DNA of 64,000 nucleotides from Rugosimonospora acidiphila. Lineage in GTDB: Bacteria > Actinomycetota > Actinomycetes > Mycobacteriales > Micromonosporaceae. The notes beneath the pieces were generated by a model. It saw nothing but the letters and a program-made list of their open reading frames with translations, was not told the DNA's origin and made no database searches. Position numbers and translations under genes: made by a program. Shown one piece after another: positions 41,143 to 49,717 of this stretch. The stretch lies in assembly GCF_039543385.1 (NCBI RefSeq), contig NZ_BAABJQ010000032.1, positions 1 through 64,000 of the forward strand. The letters run 5' to 3'. Numbering within the stretch: position 1 is the stretch's first letter; the number at the start of each line of letters is the position of its first letter.

Positions 41143-43509
41143 TCACCGTCCCTCAGCCGGCCACACCCAGTCCCGCACCTCGGGCAGGTCCTCGCCCGTG
41201 AGCTGCACGTACTCGCGGTGTTCGGCGTGCTTGTCGACCATCCGTTGGCGCAGCGTGGCGGCCCTGCGAGATAGGCCGGGTACCCGGTCGATGACGTCGA
41301 TCACGAGGCGGAAGCGGTCCATGTCGTTGAGGACCAGCATGTCGAACGGTGTCGTGGTGGTGCCCTCCTCCTTGTACCCGCGAACGTGAATGTTCGAGTG
41401 GTTGGTGCGCCGGTAGGTCAGCCGGTGAATCAGCCAGGGATAGCCGTGGTAGGCGAACAGAACCTGTCTGTCGGTGGTGAAGATGGCGTCGAACTCCGAA
41501 TCCGACAGCCCGTGCGGATGCTCCGATTCCGGCTGTAGACGCATCAGGTCGACCACGTTGACCACCCGCACCCGCAGCTGCGGAAGGCTCCGACGCAGCA
41601 GGTCGGTGGCGGCCAGCACCTCCACGGTCGGTATGTCGCCGGCCGACGCCAGGATCACGTCCGGATCGCCGTCGTCATTGGAGGCCCACTCCCAGATGCC
41701 CAGGCCCCGCCCGCAATGCCGGGCGGCGGCGTCCACGTCCAGCCAGGTGGGTGCCGGCTGCTTGCCAGCCACGATGACGTTGATGTAGTTGCGGCTGCGC
41801 AGACAGTGGTCGGCGACGGACAGCAGGGTGTTCGCGTCGGGTGGCAGGTAGACCCGGACCACCTCGGCCTTCTTGTTGACCAGGTGGTCGATGAAGCCGG
41901 GATCCTGGTGGGAGAAGCCGTTGTGGTCCTGCCGCCAGGCGTGCGAGGTGAGCAGGTAGTTCAGCGACGGGATGGGCTTGCGCCACGGCAGGTGCCGGAT
42001 CACCTTGAGCCACTTGGCGTGCTGGTTGACCATCGAGTCGACGATGTGCACGAACGCCTCGTAGCAGGAGAACAGTCCGTGCCGGCCGGTCAGCAGGTAT
42101 CCCTCCAGCCAGCCCTGGCAGGTGTGCTCGGAGAGGATCTCCATGACCCGCCCGCGCCGCCCGAGGTGCTCGTCCTCCGGCTCGATGGCGGCCTGCCAGA
42201 CCTTGTCGCTGGCGCTCAGTACCGCGCTGAGCCGGTTGGAGACAGTCTCGTCTGGGCCCACGATCCGGAAGTTGTGGTACCTCTCATTGGCCACGAGGAC
42301 GTCCCGCAGGAAGGCGCCCAGCACCTTGGTCGCCTCGGCGGTCTCGCCGGCCCGGACCCCGTACTCGCGAAAGTGCGGCAGCTCCAGGTCGCGCAGTGTC
42401 TGGCCGCCGTTGGTGTGCGGGTTGTCGCTCAGCCGTGCCTGCCCCCGCGGCAGCCAGTTCACGATCGCCGGCACCGGCGCACCGTCGGCGTCGAACAACT
42501 CCTCCGGACGGTACGACATCAGCCAGTCGCGCAGCATGCTCAGGTGCTCGCTGTCCTCGCGGGCGCCCTCGATCGGGACCTGATGGGCCCGCCAGGTCCC
42601 CTCGATCAGCTTGCCGTCCACCTCGCGGGGGCCGGTCCATCCCTTCGGCGTGCGCAGCACGATCATCGGCCACGCCGGGCGGTCGGTTGCCCCGTCCTCG
42701 CGCGCGGCCCGTTGAATGTCCACGATCTCGTCGAATACGGCGTCGAGGGTGCCGGCCAGCATCTGGTGCACCGCCTCCGGGTCGCTCCCTTCCACGAGGT
42801 ATGCCTTGTGCCCGTAACCGAACATCAGCGCGTTCAGCTCGTCGTCGCCGATCCGCGCGAGTATCGACGGATTGTCGATCTTGTACCCGTTCAGATGCAG
42901 GATCGGCAGCACCGCACCGTCCCCGACCGGGTCGAGGAACTTGTTCGAGTGCCACGCGGCGGCCAGCGCCCCGGTCTCCGCCTCGCCGTCGCCGATCACG
43001 CAGGCCGCTACGAGCCCGGGATTGTCCAGCACCGCGCCGTAGGCGTGGGACAGCGAATAGCCCAGCTCGCCGCCCTCGTTGATCGATCCCGGCGTCTCCG
43101 GCGCCACGTGGCTCGGGATGCCCCCCGGAAACGAGAACTGGTTGAACAGCCGGGCCATCCCCGGCTCGTCCCGCGACACCCGCGGGTAGGTCTCGCTGTA
43201 GGTACCCTCCAGCCAGGCGTTGGCGACCAAGCCCGGGCCGCCGTGGCCGGGCCCGGTCACATAGATCATGTCCTGGCCGCGCTGTGCGACGATCCGGGAC
43301 AGGTGCGCGTACAGCAGATTGAGCCCGGGCGTGGTGCCCCAGTGCCCCAGCAGGCGCGGCTTCACGTCCTCCGGCCGCAGCGGCTGGCGCAGCAGAGGAT
43401 TGCCCATGAGGTAGATCTGTCCGACCGAGAGGTAGTTCGCGGCGCGCCAGTACGCGTCGAGACAGTTCAGCTCCGGCGCGCTCAGTGGCTCATCGTCGAC
43501 AACGAACAT
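41143..43509 (-). CDS. xfp: Xylulose-5-phosphate/fructose-6-phosphate phosphoketolase
   Basis: This 788-residue thiamine-diphosphate enzyme cleaves xylulose 5-phosphate (or fructose 6-phosphate) with phosphate to acetyl phosphate and glyceraldehyde 3-phosphate (or erythrose 4-phosphate). The signatures YVTGPGHGGPGLVANAWLEG, EGGELGYSLSHAYGA and GDGEAETGALAAAWHSNKFL (ThDP/Mg site), HLNGYKI and SHQDPGFIDH are intact. The start at 43509 (MFVVDDEPLS) is preferred because GGAGAGGAAG precedes it. It is divergent from acetate kinase, which uses its product. No F6P/X5P specificity call is possible by eye. Confidence 0.96.
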   Translation of the reverse strand: MFVVDDEPLSAPELNCLDAYWRAANYLSVGQIYLMGNPLLRQPLRPEDVKPRLLGHWGTTPGLNLLYAHLSRIVAQRGQDMIYVTGPGHGGPGLVANAWLEGTYSETYPRVSRDEPGMARLFNQFSFPGGIPSHVAPETPGSINEGGELGYSLSHAYGAVLDNPGLVAACVIGDGEAETGALAAAWHSNKFLDPVGDGAVLPILHLNGYKIDNPSILARIGDDELNALMFGYGHKAYLVEGSDPEAVHQMLAGTLDAVFDEIVDIQRAAREDGATDRPAWPMIVLRTPKGWTGPREVDGKLIEGTWRAHQVPIEGAREDSEHLSMLRDWLMSYRPEELFDADGAPVPAIVNWLPRGQARLSDNPHTNGGQTLRDLELPHFREYGVRAGETAEATKVLGAFLRDVLVANERYHNFRIVGPDETVSNRLSAVLSASDKVWQAAIEPEDEHLGRRGRVMEILSEHTCQGWLEGYLLTGRHGLFSCYEAFVHIVDSMVNQHAKWLKVIRHLPWRKPIPSLNYLLTSHAWRQDHNGFSHQDPGFIDHLVNKKAEVVRVYLPPDANTLLSVADHCLRSRNYINVIVAGKQPAPTWLDVDAAARHCGRGLGIWEWASNDDGDPDVILASAGDIPTVEVLAATDLLRRSLPQLRVRVVNVVDLMRLQPESEHPHGLSDSEFDAIFTTDRQVLFAYHGYPWLIHRLTYRRTNHSNIHVRGYKEEGTTTTPFDMLVLNDMDRFRLVIDVIDRVPGLSRRAATLRQRMVDKHAEHREYVQLTGEDLPEVRDWVWPAEGR

Positions 43510-43784
43510 GCTGCTTCCTCTCCCGATGGGCCGCCGGCCCAACCGGCCGCGGCCCTGCGCCCCGGGCTATGCCCCGCATGGGGTCAGACATTCCGCCGTG
43601 AACCCGGCGGCGCGCCAGTGGACTATTCCGGCGCCCGCCGCAACCGGTCGAGGGATCGGTGACGGCGGGAGCGGCCATACCGGGCGCATGGCGAACCGTC
43701 GGCGCCCGGGCACCGCGATACCGCCCCCAGGGCGACCCAGGAGGCATACCGTCGACGTGACCGCGATCGACAGGAGGTGGCGCG
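43510..43784. promoter_or_regulatory. Divergent promoter region of phosphoketolase and acetate kinase
   Basis: These 275 bases separate the two divergent starts and must hold both promoters. I see a ribosome site for each gene but no convincing palindrome, so co-regulation is inferred from the arrangement only. Confidence 0.4.
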
Positions 43785-44978
43785 GTGCCCGAGGATGGCG
43801 GCGCGACGACCGGTGACCGCGGCGGGGCCGGTGCCGCCGGTCCGGTCCTCGTGCTCAACGCCGGCTCCTCGTCACTGAAGTACCGGCTCCTCGCCGGCGG
43901 CCGGGCGGAAGAACCGGAGGACCTGGAGCACGGGCAGCTCGAACGGATCGGCGAGCCCGGCGGCGAGGCGGCCGACCATGCCGACGCGGTCGGCCAGGTG
44001 ATAGACCGGTTACACAACCGGCCGGTCGCCGCAGTCGGGCACCGCGTCGTGCACGGCGGTGACCGGTTCCGCGAGCCGGTCCTGGTCGACGACGACGTGT
44101 TGACCGCGATCGAGGAGCTGGCCCGGTGGGCGCCGCTGCACAACCGCGCCGCTGCCGCAGGCATCCACGCCGCCCGCGGCGCCCTGCCAGGAATACCGCA
44201 CCTGGCACTGTTCGACACCGCGTTCCACGCCACCCTGCCGCCGGCCGCGTTCACCTATGCGATCGACCGCGAACTGGCCGGCGAGTACGGGATCCGGCGC
44301 TACGGGTTCCACGGCATCTCCGTGCGGTACGTGGTGGACCAGGCCGCGCGCCTGCTGGAGCGCCCGGTGGCCGAACTGAACATGATCGTCCTGCACCTCG
44401 GCAACGGCGCCAGCGCTACCGCCGTGGCCGGTGGTGTCAGCGTGGACACCTCCATGGGGCTCACTCCGCTAGAGGGGCTGGCGATGGGCACCCGTACTGG
44501 CGACATCGACCCGGCCGTCGCCTTCTACCTGGCCCGCGTCCGGAACCTGAGCCTGGACCAGATCGAGAACCAGTACCAACGCCAGGGCGGCCTGGCCGGC
44601 CTGTGCGGCGACAACGACGTACGCGCGGTGCAGTCGCGCGCCGCCAGCGGCGATCGCGATGCCGAGCTGGCGCTGGACGTATATTGCCACCGGATCCGCA
44701 AGTACGTCGGCGCCTACCACGCGGTGCTCGGCCGGCTCGACGCGGTCGTCTTCACCGCCGGAGTCGGCGAGCACAGCGGGCCGGTCCGGGCCAGGTCGCT
44801 GGCCGGCCTGGAGCCCATGGGCATCATGGTCGACCCGGAACGCAACGGCGCGGACGGCGGAGCGCGGCTCATCTCACCCGCCGGCTCCGCGGTCTCCGTC
44901 TGCGTGGTTCCTACCGATGAGGAGCGCTCCATCGCTCAGCAGACGGCCGCCGTGCTCGGCCTGGCCGGCAGCTGGTAG
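43785..44978 (+). CDS. ackA: Acetate kinase
   Basis: This 397-residue ASKHA-fold kinase converts acetyl phosphate and ADP to acetate and ATP. VLVLNAGSSSLKYRLL, GHRVVHGGDRF, FDTAFHATLPP, RRYGFHGISVRYV, LHLGNGASATAVAGG and VFTAGVGEHSGPVRA are all present. The N-terminal 20 residues before VLVLNAG are extra, and the GTG start with AGGAGG upstream keeps them. Together with the divergent phosphoketolase it forms the ATP-yielding phosphoketolase bypass. Confidence 0.96.
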   Translation: MPEDGGATTGDRGGAGAAGPVLVLNAGSSSLKYRLLAGGRAEEPEDLEHGQLERIGEPGGEAADHADAVGQVIDRLHNRPVAAVGHRVVHGGDRFREPVLVDDDVLTAIEELARWAPLHNRAAAAGIHAARGALPGIPHLALFDTAFHATLPPAAFTYAIDRELAGEYGIRRYGFHGISVRYVVDQAARLLERPVAELNMIVLHLGNGASATAVAGGVSVDTSMGLTPLEGLAMGTRTGDIDPAVAFYLARVRNLSLDQIENQYQRQGGLAGLCGDNDVRAVQSRAASGDRDAELALDVYCHRIRKYVGAYHAVLGRLDAVVFTAGVGEHSGPVRARSLAGLEPMGIMVDPERNGADGGARLISPAGSAVSVCVVPTDEERSIAQQTAAVLGLAGSW

Positions 44979-45044
44979 CGCCGTTCAGGCGCTCGAGCGG
45001 CGCCGCCTCCCGATCGTCGATGATCTCGATGGTCGTTGAGGCGG
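44977..45044. terminator. Weak tandem hairpins between convergent genes
   Basis: AGCGCC-GTTCA-GGCGCT (44977-44993) and a looser CCGCCTC/GAGGCGG pair (45003-45009, 45038-45044) lie in the 117-base gap between convergent acetate kinase and the LuxR regulator. They are plausible but not strong terminators. Confidence 0.35.
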
Positions 45045-45095
45045 ACGCTGGCGCGGGTCGTACTTTCGCAGGCGCGGCTGGAGTATGAGGACCTC

Positions 45096-47867
45096 TCATT
45101 CGACGGGGTCCCCACCACCGGGTGCGCGGTTGCTGTCCATGGTCGCGAGGGCATCTCTCAGGCCCGCCCGGGAAGTGATGCCGAGTTTCGGGAAGATGCG
45201 GTAGAGGTGCGCGCCGACGGTCCGCGCCGAGAGGAACAGCTGCTCCCCGATCTCCTTGTTGGTCATACCAGTCGCGGCCATCTGGGCGATGAGAGATTCC
45301 CGGCTGGTCAGGGTCACCCGTCCTGGCTGAGGGTTCGTCCGCTGACCGGTCGCCCGCAGTTCCTGGCGGGCCTTCTCCGCCCATCTCCTCGCGCCGAGGC
45401 GTTCGAACGCCGCGCAGGCCCGGCCGAGGTGTTCCCGGGCGGCAAGCGCCGACCGGCTCCTCCTCAGGTGTTGGCCGAACAGGAGCTCAATGCGGCCCCG
45501 TTCGAACGGCCACCGGTCGGCTTCCGGGGTTCCGAGCGCCCGGTCGAACAGACTCGATGCGGTGTCCTCGTCGGCGACGAGCGCCTCGGCGGCAGTCACC
45601 AGCATGCTGAGCCGGCCGGATATCGCCCCCACTCGGGCGGCACGGGCCGCCGCGACGTGCGCCCGGGCCTCGGCGTGGCGGTTGGTCCGGACCGCGGCCT
45701 CGACCACGTCGAGCACGGTCCAGATCGCCACCGGACGGTAGGGCGGGATGGTGCCGGCAGGGCTGATCGAGGTCGCCTCCTGGTACGCCTCCTCGTAGTC
45801 CTGGCGTCCCAGAGCGATAAGGGTGCGGGTGTAGTGGCAGAGCTGGCTCACCACTACCACACCTCTGGGTACGGCCCAGTAAATCAGCTCGTCGGTGATC
45901 CGGTACGCCGTCTCGTCGTCGCCGCGCACGGCAGCGAGAGTGGCGACCCAGTGATCGGCTGCCCAGCGGAAGAGCCGGAGCCCGTGTTCTCTGGTCAAGG
46001 ACAGCGACTCGGCCAGGTACCGTTCGCTGTCGCGCCACTGGCCCATGAAGTAGGAGTCGAGCGCCAGCAGTGCCAACGCCTGCGTCTGCACATTCAGGTC
46101 GTCCGCGGCACGCCCCAGCCGCAGCGCACGGTGCAGAGCGGCTCGACAGCCCTGCAGCCGGTCCACCCAGGAGCTGGCCAGCCCGATGAGAACGATCTCG
46201 CCGGGATCGTTGACCTGATCCAGATGCTCGATGATTCGGTCGAGTTGCCGGTACTCGGCGTCGTCGGCGCTTACGGGATCCGAGTGCGTATGCCGCATCA
46301 GGACGACAATGTCGAATTCCGGCTTGCGCACGCGCGACACGAACGCGTCGAAGACCTTCCAGAGGTGGCTCCGCCCGCCGAAAAAGCAGACGTAGAGCAG
46401 CGTGAGCAGGGCTGCCCTGATCTGGAAGCTCGGATGCGACCGCTCGCTCACCGCGTCCAGGGCGCCGCTGAGGACACGGTGGGCAGTGTCGACGTCTCCG
46501 TCCGCGTTGAGAATGACGAACGATGTGGCCACCGCCATGTCCAGGGATCCCGCGTGGGCGGGATCGAGTTGACGAACCTCGCGCAGCGCGTCCCCGGCCA
46601 GGGCGATACCGTCCCCCAGGTGAGCACCGACGTAGGCGGCGGCGGCCAATCGCCGGGCGCGCTGCGCGTCGGCGGGGCTGAGCATCGAGGCGGTCGTGAG
46701 AGCGGTGACCGCGCCGACCGTATCGCCCCGGCCGACCAGCCGGTAGCCCGATTCTTCCAGCGAGGACGCCGCTTGCTCGTCAGGCTCGGAGCTGCTCTGC
46801 GCGATATGCCAGACCCGTCGGTCCGGGTCGTCACATACGGCCTCGGCCAATCGACGGTGGACCCGGCGGCGCTCGGCGGCCGTGGAGGCGTTGACAACGG
46901 CCGATCGCGTCAGCGGGTGGGAGAACACCACTCGGGTGCCACGGTCCACGATGTGTACCAGTCGCCCCCGTTCCGCGGGTGCCAGCGTCTCCAGGAGTCG
47001 CTCGTGCGACGCGACCTCAAGGACGCGCAGACTCCCCGTCGTTTCAAGAGCGGCGAGCAGCAGCGACCGTCGCGTGGTATCCGGCAGGTTCTCGATCCGG
47101 GATGAGAACGCCGCCTGCAGCCGCCGGTTCAATGGGACGACGGACAGGTCGAGCGTCGCCCCACCTTGACTCGGATCGGAGAGAATCAACGGCAGTTCGA
47201 CGAGGGCCAGCGGATTCCCGGCCGCCGCGGCCAACACCCTCCGTCGGTTCGCCGGCGTCAACTCCGGGCAGCGAGCCGACAGAACCGCTGCTGCCGCCCG
47301 CCCGCCCAGAGGGGCCAGCACATACTCGTCCAGCCGTGCTCGCTCGAAGAAGCCCTCGGCCGCCGGACGCATCGACCCGAGGAAGCCGCCGCGCGCTCCG
47401 GTGAGCCGCCGGGCCAGGAGCGTGAGCACCGCGGCGCTCGACCGGTCCAGCCACTGCAGGTCATCGACGAGGACGAGGATCGGCGAGCGGCGAGCCTCGG
47501 CGCGCAGCAGGTTGCGCATCGCCTCGGCGACTGTCAACCGGTCCAGTTCTACCGAAGCCCGTGGATCGAACAGCGCCTCGAGGATGGCGGCCTGCTTGCC
47601 TTCGAGGGTGGAGATCGAATCGACGACGGGGCCCAGCAGCTGCTGCAGGCCGGCGAAGCTGATGTCGGCTTCGAACTCAACCGCGGTCGCCGACAGGACG
47701 CGGCCGCCCTCCCCCGTCCAGAGCCGGGCCGCGTGTCGGAGCAGGGTGGTCTTCCCGAGGCCGGCTTCGCCGACAATGACCAGCGACTGCCCGGACTCGC
47801 GTGAACGCTCGCAGAATCTGGCGATTACCGCGAGGGCTTCATTCCTGCCGACAATATCTGTCGTCAT
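45096..47867 (-). CDS. LAL-type LuxR family regulator with ATPase domain
   Basis: This 923-residue STAND-type regulator has a Walker A VGEAGLGKTTLL at residues 32-43, a Walker B ILVLVDDLQWLD at 130-141, a long helical (TPR-like) middle, and a C-terminal LuxR helix-turn-helix (LTSRESLIAQMAATGMTNKE, about 860-915). LAL proteins switch on transcription on ligand and ATP binding, and often sit beside their target. The divergent alpha/beta-hydrolase gene is the likely local target. ATG is at 47867 with a divergent gap of 337 bases. Confidence 0.93.
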   Translation of the reverse strand: MTTDIVGRNEALAVIARFCERSRESGQSLVIVGEAGLGKTTLLRHAARLWTGEGGRVLSATAVEFEADISFAGLQQLLGPVVDSISTLEGKQAAILEALFDPRASVELDRLTVAEAMRNLLRAEARRSPILVLVDDLQWLDRSSAAVLTLLARRLTGARGGFLGSMRPAAEGFFERARLDEYVLAPLGGRAAAAVLSARCPELTPANRRRVLAAAAGNPLALVELPLILSDPSQGGATLDLSVVPLNRRLQAAFSSRIENLPDTTRRSLLLAALETTGSLRVLEVASHERLLETLAPAERGRLVHIVDRGTRVVFSHPLTRSAVVNASTAAERRRVHRRLAEAVCDDPDRRVWHIAQSSSEPDEQAASSLEESGYRLVGRGDTVGAVTALTTASMLSPADAQRARRLAAAAYVGAHLGDGIALAGDALREVRQLDPAHAGSLDMAVATSFVILNADGDVDTAHRVLSGALDAVSERSHPSFQIRAALLTLLYVCFFGGRSHLWKVFDAFVSRVRKPEFDIVVLMRHTHSDPVSADDAEYRQLDRIIEHLDQVNDPGEIVLIGLASSWVDRLQGCRAALHRALRLGRAADDLNVQTQALALLALDSYFMGQWRDSERYLAESLSLTREHGLRLFRWAADHWVATLAAVRGDDETAYRITDELIYWAVPRGVVVVSQLCHYTRTLIALGRQDYEEAYQEATSISPAGTIPPYRPVAIWTVLDVVEAAVRTNRHAEARAHVAAARAARVGAISGRLSMLVTAAEALVADEDTASSLFDRALGTPEADRWPFERGRIELLFGQHLRRSRSALAAREHLGRACAAFERLGARRWAEKARQELRATGQRTNPQPGRVTLTSRESLIAQMAATGMTNKEIGEQLFLSARTVGAHLYRIFPKLGITSRAGLRDALATMDSNRAPGGGDPVE

Positions 47868-47893
47868 ATCCCGTCATGCTCTGTGTCTCGACC

Positions 47894-47908
47894 GATGCGG
47901 TCCGCATC
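47894..47908. promoter_or_regulatory. Palindrome GATGCGG-T-CCGCATC upstream of the LAL gene
   Basis: A perfect 15-base inverted repeat lies 27 bases upstream of the LAL regulator ATG, in the 337-base divergent gap (47868-48204). The rest of the gap is less GC-rich (for example AATTGTATCTTCA at about 47930) and must hold both promoters; I see no other structure. It may be an operator for the LAL protein itself. Confidence 0.45.
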
Positions 47909-48204
47909 AGTAGGAGGCGAATCACCCTGAATTGTATCTTCACGGTCTGGCGGAACCTCCCCGAGCAGCGGCCTGTCCGATCGACGCCCTGGTCACAGAC
48001 CTCGCTTTAGGTCCGAACATAGGACATTCCCTCCTCCCCGGCCAAGTCAGGGTGTAAGCGGGTCGGGAATCACAGTCATTTGACTGACGCACTCCGGCCG
48101 CTCCGGGCGCCAACCTTGGTCCTGGCGCTCGTCGCCCCCGGCCGGTGCAGCCGATGACGGTTGGCCGAGTCGATTCCCACGCCCTGCGATAAAGAGGAGT
48201 TCGC

Positions 48205-48909
48205 GTGCCCAATTTCCCCTCCCTCGTTCTTGTCCACGGCTCGTGGCACGGCCCGTGGATGTGGGAGCCGCTCATTGACGCGTTGCCGGGGGTGGACGTG
48301 CACGCTCTCGCGCTGCCCGCCACCGGCGAGGACCCCGCGACCCTTGGCGACCTGTATGACGACGCGGCGACAGTCGCGGCGGCGATCGCGGCCATCGACG
48401 GTCCGGTCGTGGTCCTCGGGCACTCCTCCGGCGGAATCCCGGTAACCGAGGCCGCGACCGCTGACAACGTCCGTCGCCTCATCTACCTCGCCGCGTTCCA
48501 GCTCGACACGGGCGAGTCGCTGTTCTCCAGTGTCGGCAGCACGCCCGCACCTTGGTGGAGAGTGCACGAACGGGAGGGGCTGAGAAGCAAGGGCTACGTC
48601 GTGCCGCTGCGCCCGGAAGAGATCTTCTTCAACGACTGCGACCCGCAGGACGCGAAGCGCCACGCCTCGCGGTTGACGCTGCAGTCGTGGGCCGCCAAGA
48701 CCCAGCCACTCACCCGGGCCGCGTGGCGGTCGATCCCCAGCACGTACGTCGTCTGCGAGGCCGACAACGCGATCCCCGTCTTTGGCCAGGAAGCCATGGC
48801 ACAGCGCGCCGACAAGGTCGTACGCCTCAACGCCGGACACGACTCGTTCCTGTCCAAGCCGGCTGAGGTCGCCGCGCTGATCCGCGAAGAGCTGAGCGCT
48901 CTGGTCTGA
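48205..48909 (+). CDS. Alpha/beta-hydrolase (esterase/MES-like)
   Basis: This 234-residue cytosolic hydrolase has LVLVHGSWHGPWMWEPLIDA (oxyanion HG), nucleophile elbow GHSSGG near residue 73, and catalytic His in NAGHDSFLSKPAEVA. It belongs to the small salicylate-ester-hydrolase-like group, common as detoxifying esterases. The GTG start is supported by AGAGGAG at 48191-48197. It is divergent from the LAL regulator. Confidence 0.9.
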   Translation: MPNFPSLVLVHGSWHGPWMWEPLIDALPGVDVHALALPATGEDPATLGDLYDDAATVAAAIAAIDGPVVVLGHSSGGIPVTEAATADNVRRLIYLAAFQLDTGESLFSSVGSTPAPWWRVHEREGLRSKGYVVPLRPEEIFFNDCDPQDAKRHASRLTLQSWAAKTQPLTRAAWRSIPSTYVVCEADNAIPVFGQEAMAQRADKVVRLNAGHDSFLSKPAEVAALIREELSALV

Positions 48910-49110
48910 TCGACGTGGAGGCGCAGTAAGGGAGACCGACGTCAGCGCCGGCTCGGACAGACAACCAGCTAGTGGCGTGTCAGAGAACCTTTGCCTGCTC
49001 GGGTGGGCCGTGTCCGGGGTGCGGCTCTGTGGCCTGGGGTTTCGCGGTGGTGGGCGTTGTTGTCGTGCCTCTGTGCTGGACTGTCTGATGTGCCGCGGCG
49101 TCGGGATCCG

Positions 49111-49430
49111 ATGCTGTTCGGGTGGTTCACCGGACCGCCCGGGTTGGTCCGCGCCTAACCCGCGCGCAGCGGCGGCGGTGTTTGGGCCTGCTGCGGCGCG
49201 CGGGCGACGTCTGGGCCTGCACGTTGGAGATCAATCAGTGGCGGCGGCGTCGTCAGGTACCCCCGTTGGTCGGGTACCGGGAGCTGTGTGGGGAGTTGGC
49301 GGCGGCGGGTCCGGGCACGTTCGGTGAGCTGTGCACGGCGAGGGCGCGGTCGGTGTTGCGCCGGTTCTCCGACGCGTGGTTCGCGGCGGGCAAACGCCGC
49401 CGTGGTGGTGATGCGCGTCGAGGTCGGCGA
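49111..49430 (+). pseudogene. TnpB-like (IS200/IS605 family OrfB) remnant, frameshifted and truncated
   Basis: MLFGWFTG is read from ATG 49111. A one-base frame change near 49132 follows, and then TARVGPRLTRAQRRRCLGLL, RRAGDVWACTLEINQ and GELCTARARSVLRRFSDAWFAAGKRRR are read in the next frame. This is the N-terminal helical region of actinobacterial TnpB proteins. Homology ends before the RuvC catalytic part, so the DDE-like RuvC residues and zinc finger are absent. No TnpA and no clear ends are seen. The 201 bases before and about 287 bases after it hold nothing else I can name. Confidence 0.7.
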
Positions 49431-49717
49431 ATCCGATCGAACCTGGACTCGGTCCGGAGGTCATGCTCGTCGGGGGTGGCGGTCGTGAGCGCGTTTGGCG
49501 GGACCACGGGCTTGCGCGGTTCGCGCCATGCGCGCATAGCGGATCCCCGTTTGATCGTCTGGCGGCTTCGGGCTGGCACGCGGCCCACCTTACGAACCCT
49601 CGGCCGGCCAGGGGACGACCCGACACGGGAAGATGCGTCCCGACAACCACAACCACGTCCTGCCGCCAGATGCGGGTCCATGGAGCCGTAACCGCGTCCG
49701 TTGCGCGGTCGGCGACA

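Noticed and set aside
41098..41274. Full 90-residue MerR protein
   Set aside because: After residue 30 the frame is antisense to the phosphoketolase C-terminus and has no MerR content.
45096..48909. Secondary-metabolite gene cluster signalled by a LAL regulator
   Set aside because: No PKS, NRPS, terpene or tailoring genes adjoin it; only one small hydrolase is linked.
49111..49430. Active TnpB with guide RNA
   Set aside because: The gene is frameshifted and lacks its RuvC part; no conserved right end is recognisable.
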